Translations under genes and position numbers: made by a program
NCBI RefSeq assembly: GCF_026460945.1
Contig: NZ_JAOVZV010000026.1
Coordinates: 1-64,000, forward strand
Reading direction: 5' to 3'
Length of the DNA: 64,000 nucleotides
From: Chryseobacterium luquanense
GTDB taxonomy: Bacteria; Bacteroidota; Bacteroidia; Flavobacteriales; Weeksellaceae
In this document: positions 52,347 through 61,214 of the stretch, piece after piece
How positions within the stretch are numbered: position 1 is the first letter of the stretch
Layout of the letters: every line of letters starts with the position of its first letter
Notes under the pieces: model-generated
Told to the model about the DNA's origin: nothing
Seen by the model: only the letters and a program-made list of their open reading frames with translations
Databases searched by the model: none

Positions 52347-53996
52347 TTACCCTATCAACTCTTTAGCCTGTGTTAAAGCAGCTTCAGTAATTTTACTTCC
52401 GGAAAGAAGTTGTGCAATCTCATTCAGTTTTTCTTCTTCATTGAGCGGAATAATCGTTGACTGGGTTTTTCCCGCAACATCATGTTTCACGACTTTGTAA
52501 TTATCATTTCCTTTTGCAGCAACTTGTGCTAAATGAGAAATAACAATTAACTGCATATCTCCAGACATTTCACGCATCAAATTTCCGATTTCCTCGGCGA
52601 CTTTCCCGGAAACACCTGTATCGATTTCGTCTAAAATAAGCGTTGGAAGTTCATCACTTTCTGCAATGATTTTTTTCACAGCAAGCATAACTCTAGATCT
52701 TTCACCACCTGAAATTGCAGTTTGAATAGGTTTTAAAGGAAATCCTGAATTTGCCTGAAATAAAAGTTGAATATTTTCTTTTCCAAACTGATTATATTCT
52801 GAAGAATCCTTGATTTCAATATCAACTTTTGCTTTTTCAAGGCCAAGTTTTTTGAGCAAATCTTCTGCTTTTTTAATGAAAACAGGAATACTTTTCTTCC
52901 TGTTTTTTGAAAGTTTCTGACTTAAAGATTCAAGAGATTTTTCCTTTTTAGAAATATTTTCAAGAATTTCTGTTATATAAGCTTCAATTTCTGCCGTTCC
53001 TTTTTGTTCGCCCGAAAGTTGATCTCTGATTTCCCTTAAAGCTTCAATGTCTGAAACATTATGCTTAAGGAATAGCATATTTATTTTATTATTAAACTCC
53101 GAAAGCTGGGCTAATGTTTCAGGATTCATTTCAATTTTCTCAGACTCATCTTCCAATTCAGAAATGATATCTTTTACTTCCACGAAAGAGCCTTCCAATC
53201 TCGTATTAAGTTCAGAAAAATTGGTTGAAACTTCAGCAATTTTAGAAAGTTTAGATTTTGCTTCATTAAAAAATGAAAAAATTCCGATTTCTTCCTGATG
53301 AAATCTTGATAAAAGCTGAGCTAAATTTTCAGAGATCATTCCAGCGTTTTCCTGTACGGAAAGCTGGTTTTGTAAATCTTCATAATTGACATCATCCATT
53401 TTCAAATCTTCCAGTTCACTAAGAAGAAATTGCTTATAATCACCTTCTTTAGTACATTCAGAAAGTTGAGTCTGATATTTTTTAAGCTGAGTTTTTAAAG
53501 TCTGATATTCGTAAAAATCATGTTGGTAATCTTCAATCAGTTTTTTGTTATCTGAAAGTCCGTCGATTATTTTAAATTGATATTCAGCGGTAAAAAGATT
53601 AGACGTTTCAAATTGAGAATGAATATCAATCAATTGAGAAGTAAGTTCTTTCAAAATATCCAAAGTCACCGGAACATCATTGATAAATGCTCTGGACTTC
53701 CCTGAAGGCAAAATTTCGCGCCTGATAATCGTTTGATGTTCATAGTCGAGGTCGTTTTCGATAAAGAATTTTTTAAACTGATTATTCAGATCAAATTCTG
53801 TTTCGACAATACTTTTCTCTTCTGCTTTAGAAATCGATTTTATATCTGCTCTTTCGCCTAAAATCAATCGTAACGCACCCAAAATGATAGATTTACCCGC
53901 TCCCGTTTCACCGGTAATCACCTGTAAACCATTCTTTAAAGATACTTCGAGCGCATCAATAAGGGCAAAATTTTTAATATAAATTCTTGAAAGCAT
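52347..53996 (-). CDS. recN: DNA repair protein RecN
   Basis: The 549-residue SMC-like ATPase acts early in double-strand break repair. Walker A is GETGAGKS (VITGETGAGKSIILGALRL, about 27-45), the middle forms a long coiled coil, and the C-terminal part has the signature ISGGERSRVMLAVKKI and Walker B LILDEIDTGVSG. A promoter box lies just upstream (54026-54055). It follows the DUF4835 gene and coaBC, the usual order in Flavobacteriia. No SOS box was recognised. Confidence 0.96.
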   Translation of the reverse strand: MLSRIYIKNFALIDALEVSLKNGLQVITGETGAGKSIILGALRLILGERADIKSISKAEEKSIVETEFDLNNQFKKFFIENDLDYEHQTIIRREILPSGKSRAFINDVPVTLDILKELTSQLIDIHSQFETSNLFTAEYQFKIIDGLSDNKKLIEDYQHDFYEYQTLKTQLKKYQTQLSECTKEGDYKQFLLSELEDLKMDDVNYEDLQNQLSVQENAGMISENLAQLLSRFHQEEIGIFSFFNEAKSKLSKIAEVSTNFSELNTRLEGSFVEVKDIISELEDESEKIEMNPETLAQLSEFNNKINMLFLKHNVSDIEALREIRDQLSGEQKGTAEIEAYITEILENISKKEKSLESLSQKLSKNRKKSIPVFIKKAEDLLKKLGLEKAKVDIEIKDSSEYNQFGKENIQLLFQANSGFPLKPIQTAISGGERSRVMLAVKKIIAESDELPTLILDEIDTGVSGKVAEEIGNLMREMSGDMQLIVISHLAQVAAKGNDNYKVVKHDVAGKTQSTIIPLNEEEKLNEIAQLLSGSKITEAALTQAKELIG

Positions 53997-54025
53997 AGAT
54001 CAAAAGCAGATTACGTTTGTTACTG

Positions 54026-54055
54026 CAAATATAAAATTTAGAACTCAGAATTCAA
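54026..54055 (-). promoter_or_regulatory. Promoter of recN
   Basis: On the minus strand this reads TTG-19 bases-TATATTTG. Both boxes and the spacer fit the Bacteroidota consensus; the -7 box (54026-54033) is 30 bases from the ATG. Confidence 0.55.
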
Positions 54056-54067
54056 GAATTATACCTC

Positions 54068-54967
54068 TTACTTCCATTTATTCCACTTAGATTCTGCGTT
54101 TTTCGGCGAAAAAACAATCATTTGCTGTTTCAGCGTACCGATGTTTACCGAACCGTTATTTCCAGAATTGAAAATATTAAATATTTCATCCGCTTTTGTA
54201 TCCATAAAAAGATTGAAGAAATAATTCTGCTGGAAAGAGTTTTCGTATGTTTTCAGTTGCATTAAAGCATCAAAAATAATTTTCTTTGACTGTGTCTGAT
54301 CCTGATTAAATAAACCATCTAAACCCGCTCTGTGATACGTATAAATCGTAGAACGCAATTGACTCATATTAGGATTAAGAATTTCACCGATTAAAATTGA
54401 ACGGCTTCTTGGTTCGTTAATTTGATTCCATCCTTCATAACCTCTGTTTTGAGAATTCTGAGCAATCTGCTGCGCTTTTGAAAACCATTGGGTCCCGCCC
54501 ATCGACTGAAAACTATCAGCATCATAACCTAAAATTACATACACATAAAAACTGATAACATCAATTAAATTTTTACCGGAAAACTGTCTTTCATTAAAAA
54601 TAAGATTCTCATTCTCAGCATATTCAAAAGTAAATCTGTTATCTTTTAAATTTAACAGAGGAGATTCATAAGAACTGCTAAAAACAGGACGAACCGCCTG
54701 AACAACAATCTGTGCGGTAAATTTATTGCCATCTCGATTGCTTATAACGATAGCGAAATTTGATTTAATTTTCTCAAAATTCTGAAGCTTTTTCCCTGTC
54801 CAGCTTGTATTATTGATAAAATCTCTAAGACTTTTTTCTAAAGCTTTAAAAGCACTTTGGTTACTTCCCTGTACTTGCTGATTGTTGATTTGTACCGTAG
54901 CGAGAATTTCCTGAGAAAACCCGAAATTGAATACTATCAGAAAAAAGAGTATAATTATTTTTTTCAT
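54068..54967 (-). CDS. DUF4835 family secreted protein
   Basis: The 299-residue protein has a signal peptide (KKIIILFFLIVFNFGFSQ) and the DUF4835 body: ATVQINNQQVQGSNQSAFKALEK, IDVISFYVYVILGYDADSF and YEGWNQINEPRSRSILIGE in parts. This family is found in Bacteroidota next to coaBC and recN, but its function is unknown; periplasmic or outer-membrane location is inferred from the signal. It has no lipobox. It starts 37 bases downstream of coaBC and precedes recN by 71 bases, where recN has its own promoter. Confidence 0.85.
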   Translation of the reverse strand: MKKIIILFFLIVFNFGFSQEILATVQINNQQVQGSNQSAFKALEKSLRDFINNTSWTGKKLQNFEKIKSNFAIVISNRDGNKFTAQIVVQAVRPVFSSSYESPLLNLKDNRFTFEYAENENLIFNERQFSGKNLIDVISFYVYVILGYDADSFQSMGGTQWFSKAQQIAQNSQNRGYEGWNQINEPRSRSILIGEILNPNMSQLRSTIYTYHRAGLDGLFNQDQTQSKKIIFDALMQLKTYENSFQQNYFFNLFMDTKADEIFNIFNSGNNGSVNIGTLKQQMIVFSPKNAESKWNKWK

Positions 54968-55004
54968 TATCTAATTAAAAATTGAAAACGGAAATTTATA
55001 ACAT

Positions 55005-56207
55005 TTATTTTAAAAGTTGAGTTTCAATACAATCGAGAATGTCTTTTGCCACATTTTCTTTTGATTTAAGATCAAATTCCAGCTTTTCTGTTTTGGTGAA
55101 TATCTTGATTTTGTTGGTATCATTTTTAAAACCGGCGCCTTCGTCACGAAGTGAATTCAGAACGATCATATCTAAATTTTTCTTTGCAAGTTTTCCTTTT
55201 GCATTTTCTTCTTCATTCTGAGTTTCCAGAGCAAAACCCACCAAAAACTGATGTGATTTTTTTTCGCCCATGGTTTTGAGAATATCCGGATTTTTGATTA
55301 ATTCTATCGAAAAAGTATCTTCATTTTTTTTAATCTTTTCTGAAGCTACTACTTTTGGAGCATAATCGGCAACGGCTGCACTTGCAATTCCGATGTCGAT
55401 TGTGTCGTAATATTCAAAAACTTTATTTAGCATTTCTTTTGCGGATGTAACTCGATGCAAATCTATATTTTGATGAGTAGATTTTAAAGAACTTGGTCCT
55501 GAAATAAGAATCACTTTCGCTCCTCTTTTTGCAGCTTCTTCAGCTAATGAAAAACCCATTTTCCCGGAAGAATGATTTCCAATAAAACGTACTGGGTCAA
55601 TTGCCTCATAAGTTGGTCCAGCGGTAATTAAAACCGTTTTTCCTTCCAGAGATTTTTTTTTATCCGAATTAAAAAACTCTTCAATTGTCTTAACAATTGT
55701 TTCCAGTTCAGCCATTCTTCCTTGCCCAACCAAACCGCTCGCTAATTCACCACTTTCGGCTGGAATAACAGTATGGCCAAATTCTTCCGCAAGCTTTAAA
55801 TTATTTTTGGTTGAAGGATGTTGATACATATCCAAATCCATTGCAGGAGCAATAAAAACAGGACATTTTGCAGACATATACGTTGCAATCATCAAATTAT
55901 CACAAATTCCATGAATCATTTTTGCCAAAGTATTTGCTGTACAAGGCGCAACAATCATCACATCTGCCCAAAGAGCCATTTCTACGTGACTGTTCCAAGT
56001 TCCGTTGTCGCTGTAAAATTCAGTATAAACAGGATTTTTTGAAAGTGTGGAAAGACTTAGCTTTGTTACAAAATGTTCCGCATCGGGAGACATAATGATC
56101 TGAACTTCGGCACCTTTTTTCACCAAATCTCTGATAAGAAAATGAATTTTGTACGCAGCTATTCCACCAGAAACGGTAATGAGAATCTTTTTCCCGGAAA
56201 TACTCAT
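55005..56207 (-). CDS. coaBC: Bifunctional phosphopantothenoylcysteine decarboxylase/phosphopantothenate-cysteine ligase
   Basis: The 400-residue cytoplasmic enzyme catalyses two coenzyme A steps. The N-terminal CoaC flavoprotein domain has ITVSGGIAAYK and His74 (NSHVEMALWADV). The C-terminal CoaB ligase domain starts near ITAGPTYEAIDPVRFIGNHSSGKMG (in parts) at about 195. Two CoaC active-site positions differ from the E. coli type. The PxMNxxM motif reads PAMDLDM (Asp124), and the Cys of LACG reads LASG (Ser157); I recall the same in other Bacteroidota. It is probably still the essential enzyme, since no other copy is here. Confidence 0.94.
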   Translation of the reverse strand: MSISGKKILITVSGGIAAYKIHFLIRDLVKKGAEVQIIMSPDAEHFVTKLSLSTLSKNPVYTEFYSDNGTWNSHVEMALWADVMIVAPCTANTLAKMIHGICDNLMIATYMSAKCPVFIAPAMDLDMYQHPSTKNNLKLAEEFGHTVIPAESGELASGLVGQGRMAELETIVKTIEEFFNSDKKKSLEGKTVLITAGPTYEAIDPVRFIGNHSSGKMGFSLAEEAAKRGAKVILISGPSSLKSTHQNIDLHRVTSAKEMLNKVFEYYDTIDIGIASAAVADYAPKVVASEKIKKNEDTFSIELIKNPDILKTMGEKKSHQFLVGFALETQNEEENAKGKLAKKNLDMIVLNSLRDEGAGFKNDTNKIKIFTKTEKLEFDLKSKENVAKDILDCIETQLLK

Positions 56208-56396
56208 GTAGATTTTTTTAAAGCACTAATTTACTTATTTTTTCTTAGAAGTTCTTTTAATTAAATACTTCAATTGAAAATTCAAAATCATTAAGATAAT
56301 TAAGAAGTTCAACTTAATATTCTTAACTCTGTAATAGAATCTTAATGGTTTAAAATAAAATTTAATTTAAAATTATCTCACCATATCAAAACAGCA

Positions 56397-56430
56397 AAGG
56401 TCATAAAAGAACCGAATCTTCTATGACCTT
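56397..56430 (-). terminator. Probable terminator downstream of rpoZ
   Basis: AAGGTCATA (56397-56405) and TATGACCTT (56422-56430) form a nine-bp stem with a 16-base loop. The following minus-strand sequence has only short T-runs, so strength is uncertain. Confidence 0.5.
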
Positions 56431-56454
56431 AGATTTTATAAAAATAAAATTGTT

Positions 56455-56778
56455 TTATTTTCTGTCTTCAGTTTTTCTGAAGTATACATCACCATCTAAC
56501 CATTCTTGGATAGCGATAGATGTTGGTTTTGGAAGTTTTTCGTAGTGTTTTGAGATTTCGATTTGCTCTCTGTTTTCAAAAACTTCTTCCAAAGTAGAGT
56601 TGTGAACAGCAAATTCGTCTAATTTATTGTGTAATTCAGTACGGATTTCTGCATTGATCTGCTCTGCTCTTTTCCCCATGATTACAATAGCTTCATAGAT
56701 TGAACCTACTTTCTCTTCAATCTTGTCTTTATCGTAAGTAATAGTATTTACTTCTGCTTTTGTATCTTTTACGCTCAT
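56455..56778 (-). CDS. rpoZ: DNA-directed RNA polymerase omega subunit
   Basis: The 107-residue protein has the Bacteroidota omega pattern GSIYEAIVIMGKRAEQINAEIR, with the conserved Ala-Arg/Lys-Ala-type segment that wraps the RNA polymerase beta-prime C-terminus. It assists polymerase assembly. It follows bamD by 41 bases on the same strand, the usual Bacteroidota arrangement. A -7 box (TAAATTTG on the minus strand, 56808-56815) may add a separate promoter in that gap. Confidence 0.92.
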   Translation of the reverse strand: MSVKDTKAEVNTITYDKDKIEEKVGSIYEAIVIMGKRAEQINAEIRTELHNKLDEFAVHNSTLEEVFENREQIEISKHYEKLPKPTSIAIQEWLDGDVYFRKTEDRK

Positions 56779-56807
56779 TTTGAGAAAATTAATTATTTAT
56801 AAGTTGG

Positions 56808-56815
56808 CAAATTTA
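56808..56815 (-). promoter_or_regulatory. Possible -7 box for rpoZ
   Basis: TAAATTTG on the minus strand is a perfect TAnnTTTG match in the gap between bamD and rpoZ; no -33 element is seen. Confidence 0.35.
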
Positions 56816-56819
56816 CGAA

Positions 56820-57815
56820 TTATCTTTGGATTTTGAAAGTCGCCGCAGGAGGAGGAGTTTGTAACGCTGCACTATCTCTTTGAATTTGCATTGCACTCTT
56901 CTCATTTGAAATCTGATCTTTCACTTGCTGCTCTGTCTTATTCTGCTCTGCGAGCTTATCTGCAATCTTTTTCTGTTTTGCAGTAAACAATGCAATTCTT
57001 TCTTCGTTTTGTTTTTTAACTACTACAAAATCTTTCTTTTCTTTTTCAAGTTTTTGTCTTAAATCTAAAGCAGTCTTAGCATATTCTGTATTCGGAAGTT
57101 CTTTTTCAACCTGTCTTGTAAATGCTAAAGCACTTGTAATACGCTCATCTTTTAATTCATAAGTAGATCCTACAGCTAAAGAATATCGAGCTTTCATCAT
57201 ATAATCATAGATTTTCGGACGAAGCTTTGTGCTTGGGAAATCGTCTAAAACATTTTCAAAAGCGGTAGATGTAGCTTTATAATCTCCCATTTTATAATAC
57301 TGCTTAGCGTTTTCGTAGGCTTTAAATTCTAATTTATAAGAAAGCTCATCAATTAAAGTATTGATATTTTTTGATCTTTCAGAATTTGGGTAGTTATTCA
57401 AAAATTCCTGAAGCTCATTGATTGCCAATTCTGTACTCGACTGATCTAGGTTATAATCCATAGAACCGTTGTAGTAACACAATGCAGACATATATGCAGC
57501 TTCTTCTTTTCTGTTATCCTGAGGAAAACTTACTGAGAAATTCTTAAACTGATTTCCCGCTAATCTGTAGTTTTTATCGTAATAATTGGCATATGCAGAA
57601 TTGAAAACTACGTTTGGAGCATCATCTGTACCCGCAACCAAATTGGGAAGTCTGTCGTAAAGCGCCAATGCATTTTTCCACTTCTTTTTAGCAAAATTTT
57701 CGTTTGCAGCTTTAAGAATAAAGGTTTTGTCTGCACTTCTCAATGCTTTTTCCTGTTGACTCTTGCACGCTGCCAAAACAGCAATAGCGAAAATACCTAA
57801 AATATACTTTTTCAT
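56820..57815 (-). CDS. bamD: Outer-membrane assembly factor BamD
   Basis: The start is at the ATG at 57815, where MKKYILGIFAIAVLAACKS gives a lipoprotein signal (Cys17); the frame is open 44 codons upstream but that part includes an intergenic T-run. The 331-residue product is a chain of TPR-like helical pairs (NVVFNSAYANYYDKNYRLAGNQF in parts; ALCYYNGSMDYNLDQSSTELAINELQEFLNNYPNSE in parts), followed by a charged helix (FTAKQKKIADKLAEQNKTE) not found in E. coli. BamD works with BamA to insert beta-barrels. It lies 97 bases downstream of the TetR gene. Confidence 0.93.
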   Translation of the reverse strand: MKKYILGIFAIAVLAACKSQQEKALRSADKTFILKAANENFAKKKWKNALALYDRLPNLVAGTDDAPNVVFNSAYANYYDKNYRLAGNQFKNFSVSFPQDNRKEEAAYMSALCYYNGSMDYNLDQSSTELAINELQEFLNNYPNSERSKNINTLIDELSYKLEFKAYENAKQYYKMGDYKATSTAFENVLDDFPSTKLRPKIYDYMMKARYSLAVGSTYELKDERITSALAFTRQVEKELPNTEYAKTALDLRQKLEKEKKDFVVVKKQNEERIALFTAKQKKIADKLAEQNKTEQQVKDQISNEKSAMQIQRDSAALQTPPPAATFKIQR

Positions 57816-57912
57816 ATAAAATGTAACAGTTCTCGGGTTTACCGACCTATTAATTTGCAAAAATATAACTTTTTTGCTAAAAGTTTTTTTTTTATGATTA
57901 TTTAACGTAAAT

Positions 57913-58542
57913 TTAGTCAGCTGCGTATCCCAAAACAGCAAAAACATTCATTAAAAGATTCATTCTCACCTTTTTTTCGGCTTCTTTGGTGTATGTTTCA
58001 TCATCTTTGTGAGGAACATACAACTCGTAGAAATTTTTATTTCTGATAACGAATAAAGTAGAACCAATAATTGTAGTCAAAATATCTTCAGGCTTTGGAG
58101 TGAAAGTAAAAACTCCTGTAGTAACACCTTTTTTAATGACTTCATCTAATTTTCTAACGAAAAGCTGGTAAAAATCTAAAAGTTCATCTTTCAAATTCTC
58201 AGTGTGACGAAGTTCCTGAGTAACAAAACCGTGAAAATAATTATACCTGAAAAGTTGACTGACAATATATTTAATCATTTCTTTCATCTGCATTTCCGGT
58301 CTGCCATCTTTGATTGTATCTGCAAATTCTGAAAAATTTTCTCTCGTTTTCAAAACCCGATACTGATAAAGATAAGCCATCATTTTTTCCTTAGAGCCGA
58401 AATAATAAGAAATCATTGCCACATTAATGTTGGCTTTTGTACAAATATCTCTTACAGATGTGCCTTCATAACCTTTTCTGGCGATAAGTTCTTCGGCAAT
58501 ATCAAGAATATGAATTTGCTTCTCAGAGAATTTTTTTCCCAT
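57913..58542 (-). CDS. TetR/AcrR family transcriptional regulator
   Basis: The 209-residue protein has the TetR N-terminal helix-turn-helix: ILDIAEELIARKGYEGTSVRDICTKANINVAMISYYFGSKEKMMAYLY, given in parts (AEELIARKGYEGTSVRDI, KANINVAMISYYFGSKEK). The ligand-binding C-terminal domain has no obvious substrate clue. It sits 94 bases from the divergent TatD-like gene and upstream of bamD, so either could be a target. This position is common in Flavobacteriia. Confidence 0.93.
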   Translation of the reverse strand: MGKKFSEKQIHILDIAEELIARKGYEGTSVRDICTKANINVAMISYYFGSKEKMMAYLYQYRVLKTRENFSEFADTIKDGRPEMQMKEMIKYIVSQLFRYNYFHGFVTQELRHTENLKDELLDFYQLFVRKLDEVIKKGVTTGVFTFTPKPEDILTTIIGSTLFVIRNKNFYELYVPHKDDETYTKEAEKKVRMNLLMNVFAVLGYAAD

Positions 58543-58636
58543 AGTTACGTTTTTAGTAAAGTTAGCAAATTTTTAACATATCTATAAACAGATGTTTAAT
58601 TATTTTAAATCTTGCTTAATTGTAGTATTTTTGAAT

Positions 58637-59263
58637 ATGGATTTTTTTGATTTTCATCATCATAAAGAAAATAAAGAGCTTGGAATTTACAATTTGGATT
58701 ATGGAAAAACTCCGCCTCAACATTTGTATTCAATTGGAATTCATCCGCAAGATATTCAAGAAGAAAATATTGAAAATCAATTCAATTGGCTAAATTCCAA
58801 CATTACAGAAAATTGTTTTGCTATCGGAGAATGCGGATTGGATGGATTGATTGAAGTTGATCAAAAAACACAGGGAGACGTTTTTAAAAAGCAAATTGAG
58901 CTGTCAAATGAGCTTAAAAAACCTTTGATCATTCATTGTGTAAGAAAGTTTTATGAAGTGATTTCATTTAAAAAATACGCTCATCAAGCGATGATTATTC
59001 ATGGTTTTAATAAAAAACAAAGCATTGCCGACGATTTGCTGAAAAATAATTTTTATTTGAGTTTTGGAAAACCTGTTTTGTATAATCTATCTTTGCAGAA
59101 CATTTTAAAGACAATTCCTTTAGATAAAATATTTTTAGAAACTGATAATGAAGATTTTAATATCGAAGAATTATACCTGAAAGTTTCAGAATTAAAAGAA
59201 ATTTCTTTAGAAAATCTCAACAAACAAATTGTAGAAAATTTAGAAACGATACAAAATGGATAA
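58637..59263 (+). CDS. TatD-like metal-dependent hydrolase
   Basis: The start is set at the MDFFDFHHH methionine (58637), 15 codons into the open frame; the upstream residues are not protein-like. The 208-residue product has TatD metal ligands: DFHHH at residues 5-9, GECGLDG, IIHCVRKFYEV, IHGFN and FLETDNED. It is shorter than typical TatD (about 260), so some substrate-loop parts are missing. TatD proteins are DNase or RNase/quality-control enzymes. It overlaps tcdA by 8 bases and so is probably coupled to it. Confidence 0.88.
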   Translation: MDFFDFHHHKENKELGIYNLDYGKTPPQHLYSIGIHPQDIQEENIENQFNWLNSNITENCFAIGECGLDGLIEVDQKTQGDVFKKQIELSNELKKPLIIHCVRKFYEVISFKKYAHQAMIIHGFNKKQSIADDLLKNNFYLSFGKPVLYNLSLQNILKTIPLDKIFLETDNEDFNIEELYLKVSELKEISLENLNKQIVENLETIQNG

Positions 59264-59981
59264 ATTTTGGCTTGAAAGAACAGAGTTACTGATAAAAGAA
59301 GAAGGTGTAGAAAAACTAAGCAAAGCAGCTGTTTTGGTTGTCGGTTTGGGAGGAGTTGGCTCTTTTGCAGCTGAGTTTTTAGCCAGAGCCGGAATAGGAA
59401 AAATGACTATTGTTGATGGGGACACAGTAGATATTACCAATATCAACAGACAACTTCCCGCTTTACACTCTACCATAGGAAAACACAAAGTAGATGTTGT
59501 TGCAGACCGATTGATGGACATTAATCCCAATCTTGAACTTTTAAAAGTTAATGAATTTTTGAATCCTGAAAGAATGGAAGAAATTTTGGATGCCGGAAAT
59601 TTCGATTACGTTTTAGATTGTATCGATAGCGTAACCCCAAAAGTCACTTTATTAATTGCCGCAAAACGAAGAAAAATAAAGGTTGTAAGCTCGATGGGTG
59701 CAGGAGGAAAATCCGATCCTTCTAAAGTTGTTGTACGTGATTTGAGCAAAACTCAGCATTGTCATCTTGCCCGTGAAGTGAGAAAGAGATTGAAAAAAGT
59801 AAAAATCGATAAAGGAATTCGTTGCGTATTTTCTGATGAAATTCAGGATGAAGACAGCTTAAAAATGACCGACGGAAGCAATTACAAAAGATCTTTTTAT
59901 GGAACAATAAGTTTTATTCCGGCAATTTTCGGTTTGTACGCTGCTGCAGAAGTCATCAATTACTTAGTGAATAAAGACTAA
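59256..59981 (+). CDS. tcdA: tRNA threonylcarbamoyladenosine dehydratase (ThiF/E1-like)
   Basis: The 241-residue enzyme has the E1-like nucleotide site (VLVVGLGGVGSFAAEFLARAG-type: VGLGGVGSFAAEFLARAG at about 29-46), then DGDTVDITNINRQ, VLDCIDSVTPK and MGAGGKSDPSKVVVRDLSKTQ. This layout is that of TcdA (CsdL/YgdL), which cyclises t6A to ct6A in tRNAs. The start overlaps TatD by 8 bases and its stop overlaps rnpA (TAATG at 59979-59983), so three RNA-linked genes form one operon. Confidence 0.93.
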   Translation: MDKFWLERTELLIKEEGVEKLSKAAVLVVGLGGVGSFAAEFLARAGIGKMTIVDGDTVDITNINRQLPALHSTIGKHKVDVVADRLMDINPNLELLKVNEFLNPERMEEILDAGNFDYVLDCIDSVTPKVTLLIAAKRRKIKVVSSMGAGGKSDPSKVVVRDLSKTQHCHLAREVRKRLKKVKIDKGIRCVFSDEIQDEDSLKMTDGSNYKRSFYGTISFIPAIFGLYAAAEVINYLVNKD

Positions 59982-60370
59982 TGTCTGATTTTAAATATCC
60001 AAAACAAGAAAAACTCAAAAAAGACACTGAGATCACCTTACTTTTCGCAAAAGGTAAATGGAGAAGTTCTGGAAATTTGCGAATTATTATTCTTAAAAAC
60101 CATGCTGATTTACAAACTGAAAATGTAAAACTAGGAGTTTCGGTTTCAAAGAGATATTTCAAAAAAGCAGTTTATAGAAATCGTGTCAAAAGGCTTTTGC
60201 GAGAATGCTATCGTTTAAATAAAGATCTTTTTAGAGAAAGTTTTGGAGACAAAACCATTGCGATGTTATTTTGGGTTTCTAATGAACTTCCCGAAAAATT
60301 TCAGGATGTGGAGGCAGAATTTATAAAATTATGTCAGTCTCAATCTCAAAAGAAATCACCATCTGTTTAA
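59981..60370 (+). CDS. rnpA: Ribonuclease P protein component
   Basis: The 129-residue basic protein binds the catalytic RNA of RNase P and helps mature pre-tRNA 5' ends. The family motif is seen as KKAVYRNRVKRLLRECYRLN at about 60-79, along with LGVSVSKRYF. Its ATG shares a base with the tcdA stop codon (TAATG). In many bacteria rnpA follows rpmH near the origin; here it does not. The C-terminal tail is Gln/Ser-rich. Confidence 0.95.
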   Translation: MSDFKYPKQEKLKKDTEITLLFAKGKWRSSGNLRIIILKNHADLQTENVKLGVSVSKRYFKKAVYRNRVKRLLRECYRLNKDLFRESFGDKTIAMLFWVSNELPEKFQDVEAEFIKLCQSQSQKKSPSV

Positions 60371-60399
60371 ATTAAACAATTTCGTTTTATAGATAATGG

Positions 60400-60473
60400 T
60401 TGCGCTCCTACGGAGCGCAATTTGATTTTGTTACCATATTTCTACAAAGGTTTTTACTCCTACGGAGCAAAAT
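60400..60473. repeat. Two CTCCTACGGAG palindromes
   Basis: TTGCGCTCC-TAC-GGAGCGCAA (60400-60420) is a perfect 9-bp stem. A second copy, CTCC-TAC-GGAG (60457-60467) with TTTT/AAAA outer arms, lies 52 bases further. Both sit between rnpA and the DUF4126 gene. I recall similar hairpins between many Flavobacteriia genes, so this is likely a dispersed repeat. Each could also act as a hairpin in the 3' end of the rnpA message. Confidence 0.6.
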
Positions 60474-60563
60474 GACTTTTTAATAATGAAACTTCATAAA
60501 AATTGTTTCTAAATTCAATCTGAATATTTTTTGTAGCTTTAAGAAAACAATTGACGAATTAAA

Positions 60564-61172
60564 ATGCTTGATCAAATTCCTTATCTTCCGTATGTTCTGA
60601 GTGCATTTATTGGTATCGGACTTGCTGCTTCTGCCGGCTTCAGAGTTTTTCTGCCATTATTTGCTGTGAGTTTAGCTTCCTATTTTCAATGGATTCCCAC
60701 CCATGAAAGTTTTGATTGGCTTTCTGGTCTTCCTGCCTTGATTACAACGGGAATTGCGACGATTGCAGAAATTTTAGCGTATTATATTCCTGTTATTGAT
60801 AATTTTTTAGATACGATTTCTGTTCCGATGGCAACGATTGCCGGTTCGTTACTTTTTGCGAGTCAGTTTGCAGATTTAGGAACATTTTCACAATGGGGAT
60901 TGGCCTTAATTGCGGGAGGAGGAACTGCAGCCACAATCAGTTCAGGGTTTGCAGGAATTCGGGCGGCATCAACAGCAACAACGGGCGGATTGGGAAATTC
61001 CGTAGTTGGAACTACAGAAACCGCAGGAGCTGGAGTTATGGCAATATTAGCAATGATTGCTCCGGTAATTGCAGCATTTTTAGCAATCGCAACGGTAATT
61101 ATAGTAGTGATTTTAGGAAGAAAAGCTTTAAAAAAATTACGGAAACGAAAAGAAACTTCTAATTATTTATAA
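60564..61172 (+). CDS. DUF4126 membrane protein
   Basis: The 202-residue protein has about five hydrophobic segments and the DUF4126 pattern GIGLAASAGFRVFLPLFAVSL and AGLPALITTGIATIAEILAYYIPVIDNFLDTI, given in parts, ending GRKALKKLRKRKE. It is an inner-membrane protein of unknown role. It is separated from rnpA by 193 bases that hold two palindromic repeats, and is followed by a bidirectional terminator. Confidence 0.85.
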   Translation: MLDQIPYLPYVLSAFIGIGLAASAGFRVFLPLFAVSLASYFQWIPTHESFDWLSGLPALITTGIATIAEILAYYIPVIDNFLDTISVPMATIAGSLLFASQFADLGTFSQWGLALIAGGGTAATISSGFAGIRAASTATTGGLGNSVVGTTETAGAGVMAILAMIAPVIAAFLAIATVIIVVILGRKALKKLRKRKETSNYL

Positions 61173-61174
61173 AA

Positions 61175-61204
61175 AAACGGCAGAACTTTGAAATTCTGCC
61201 GTTT
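61175..61204. terminator. Bidirectional terminator
   Basis: AAACGGCAGAA (61175-61185) pairs with TTCTGCCGTTT (61194-61204). It separates the convergent DUF4126 gene and the acidic repeat-protein gene. Confidence 0.85.
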
Positions 61205-61214
61205 GTATTTTAAT

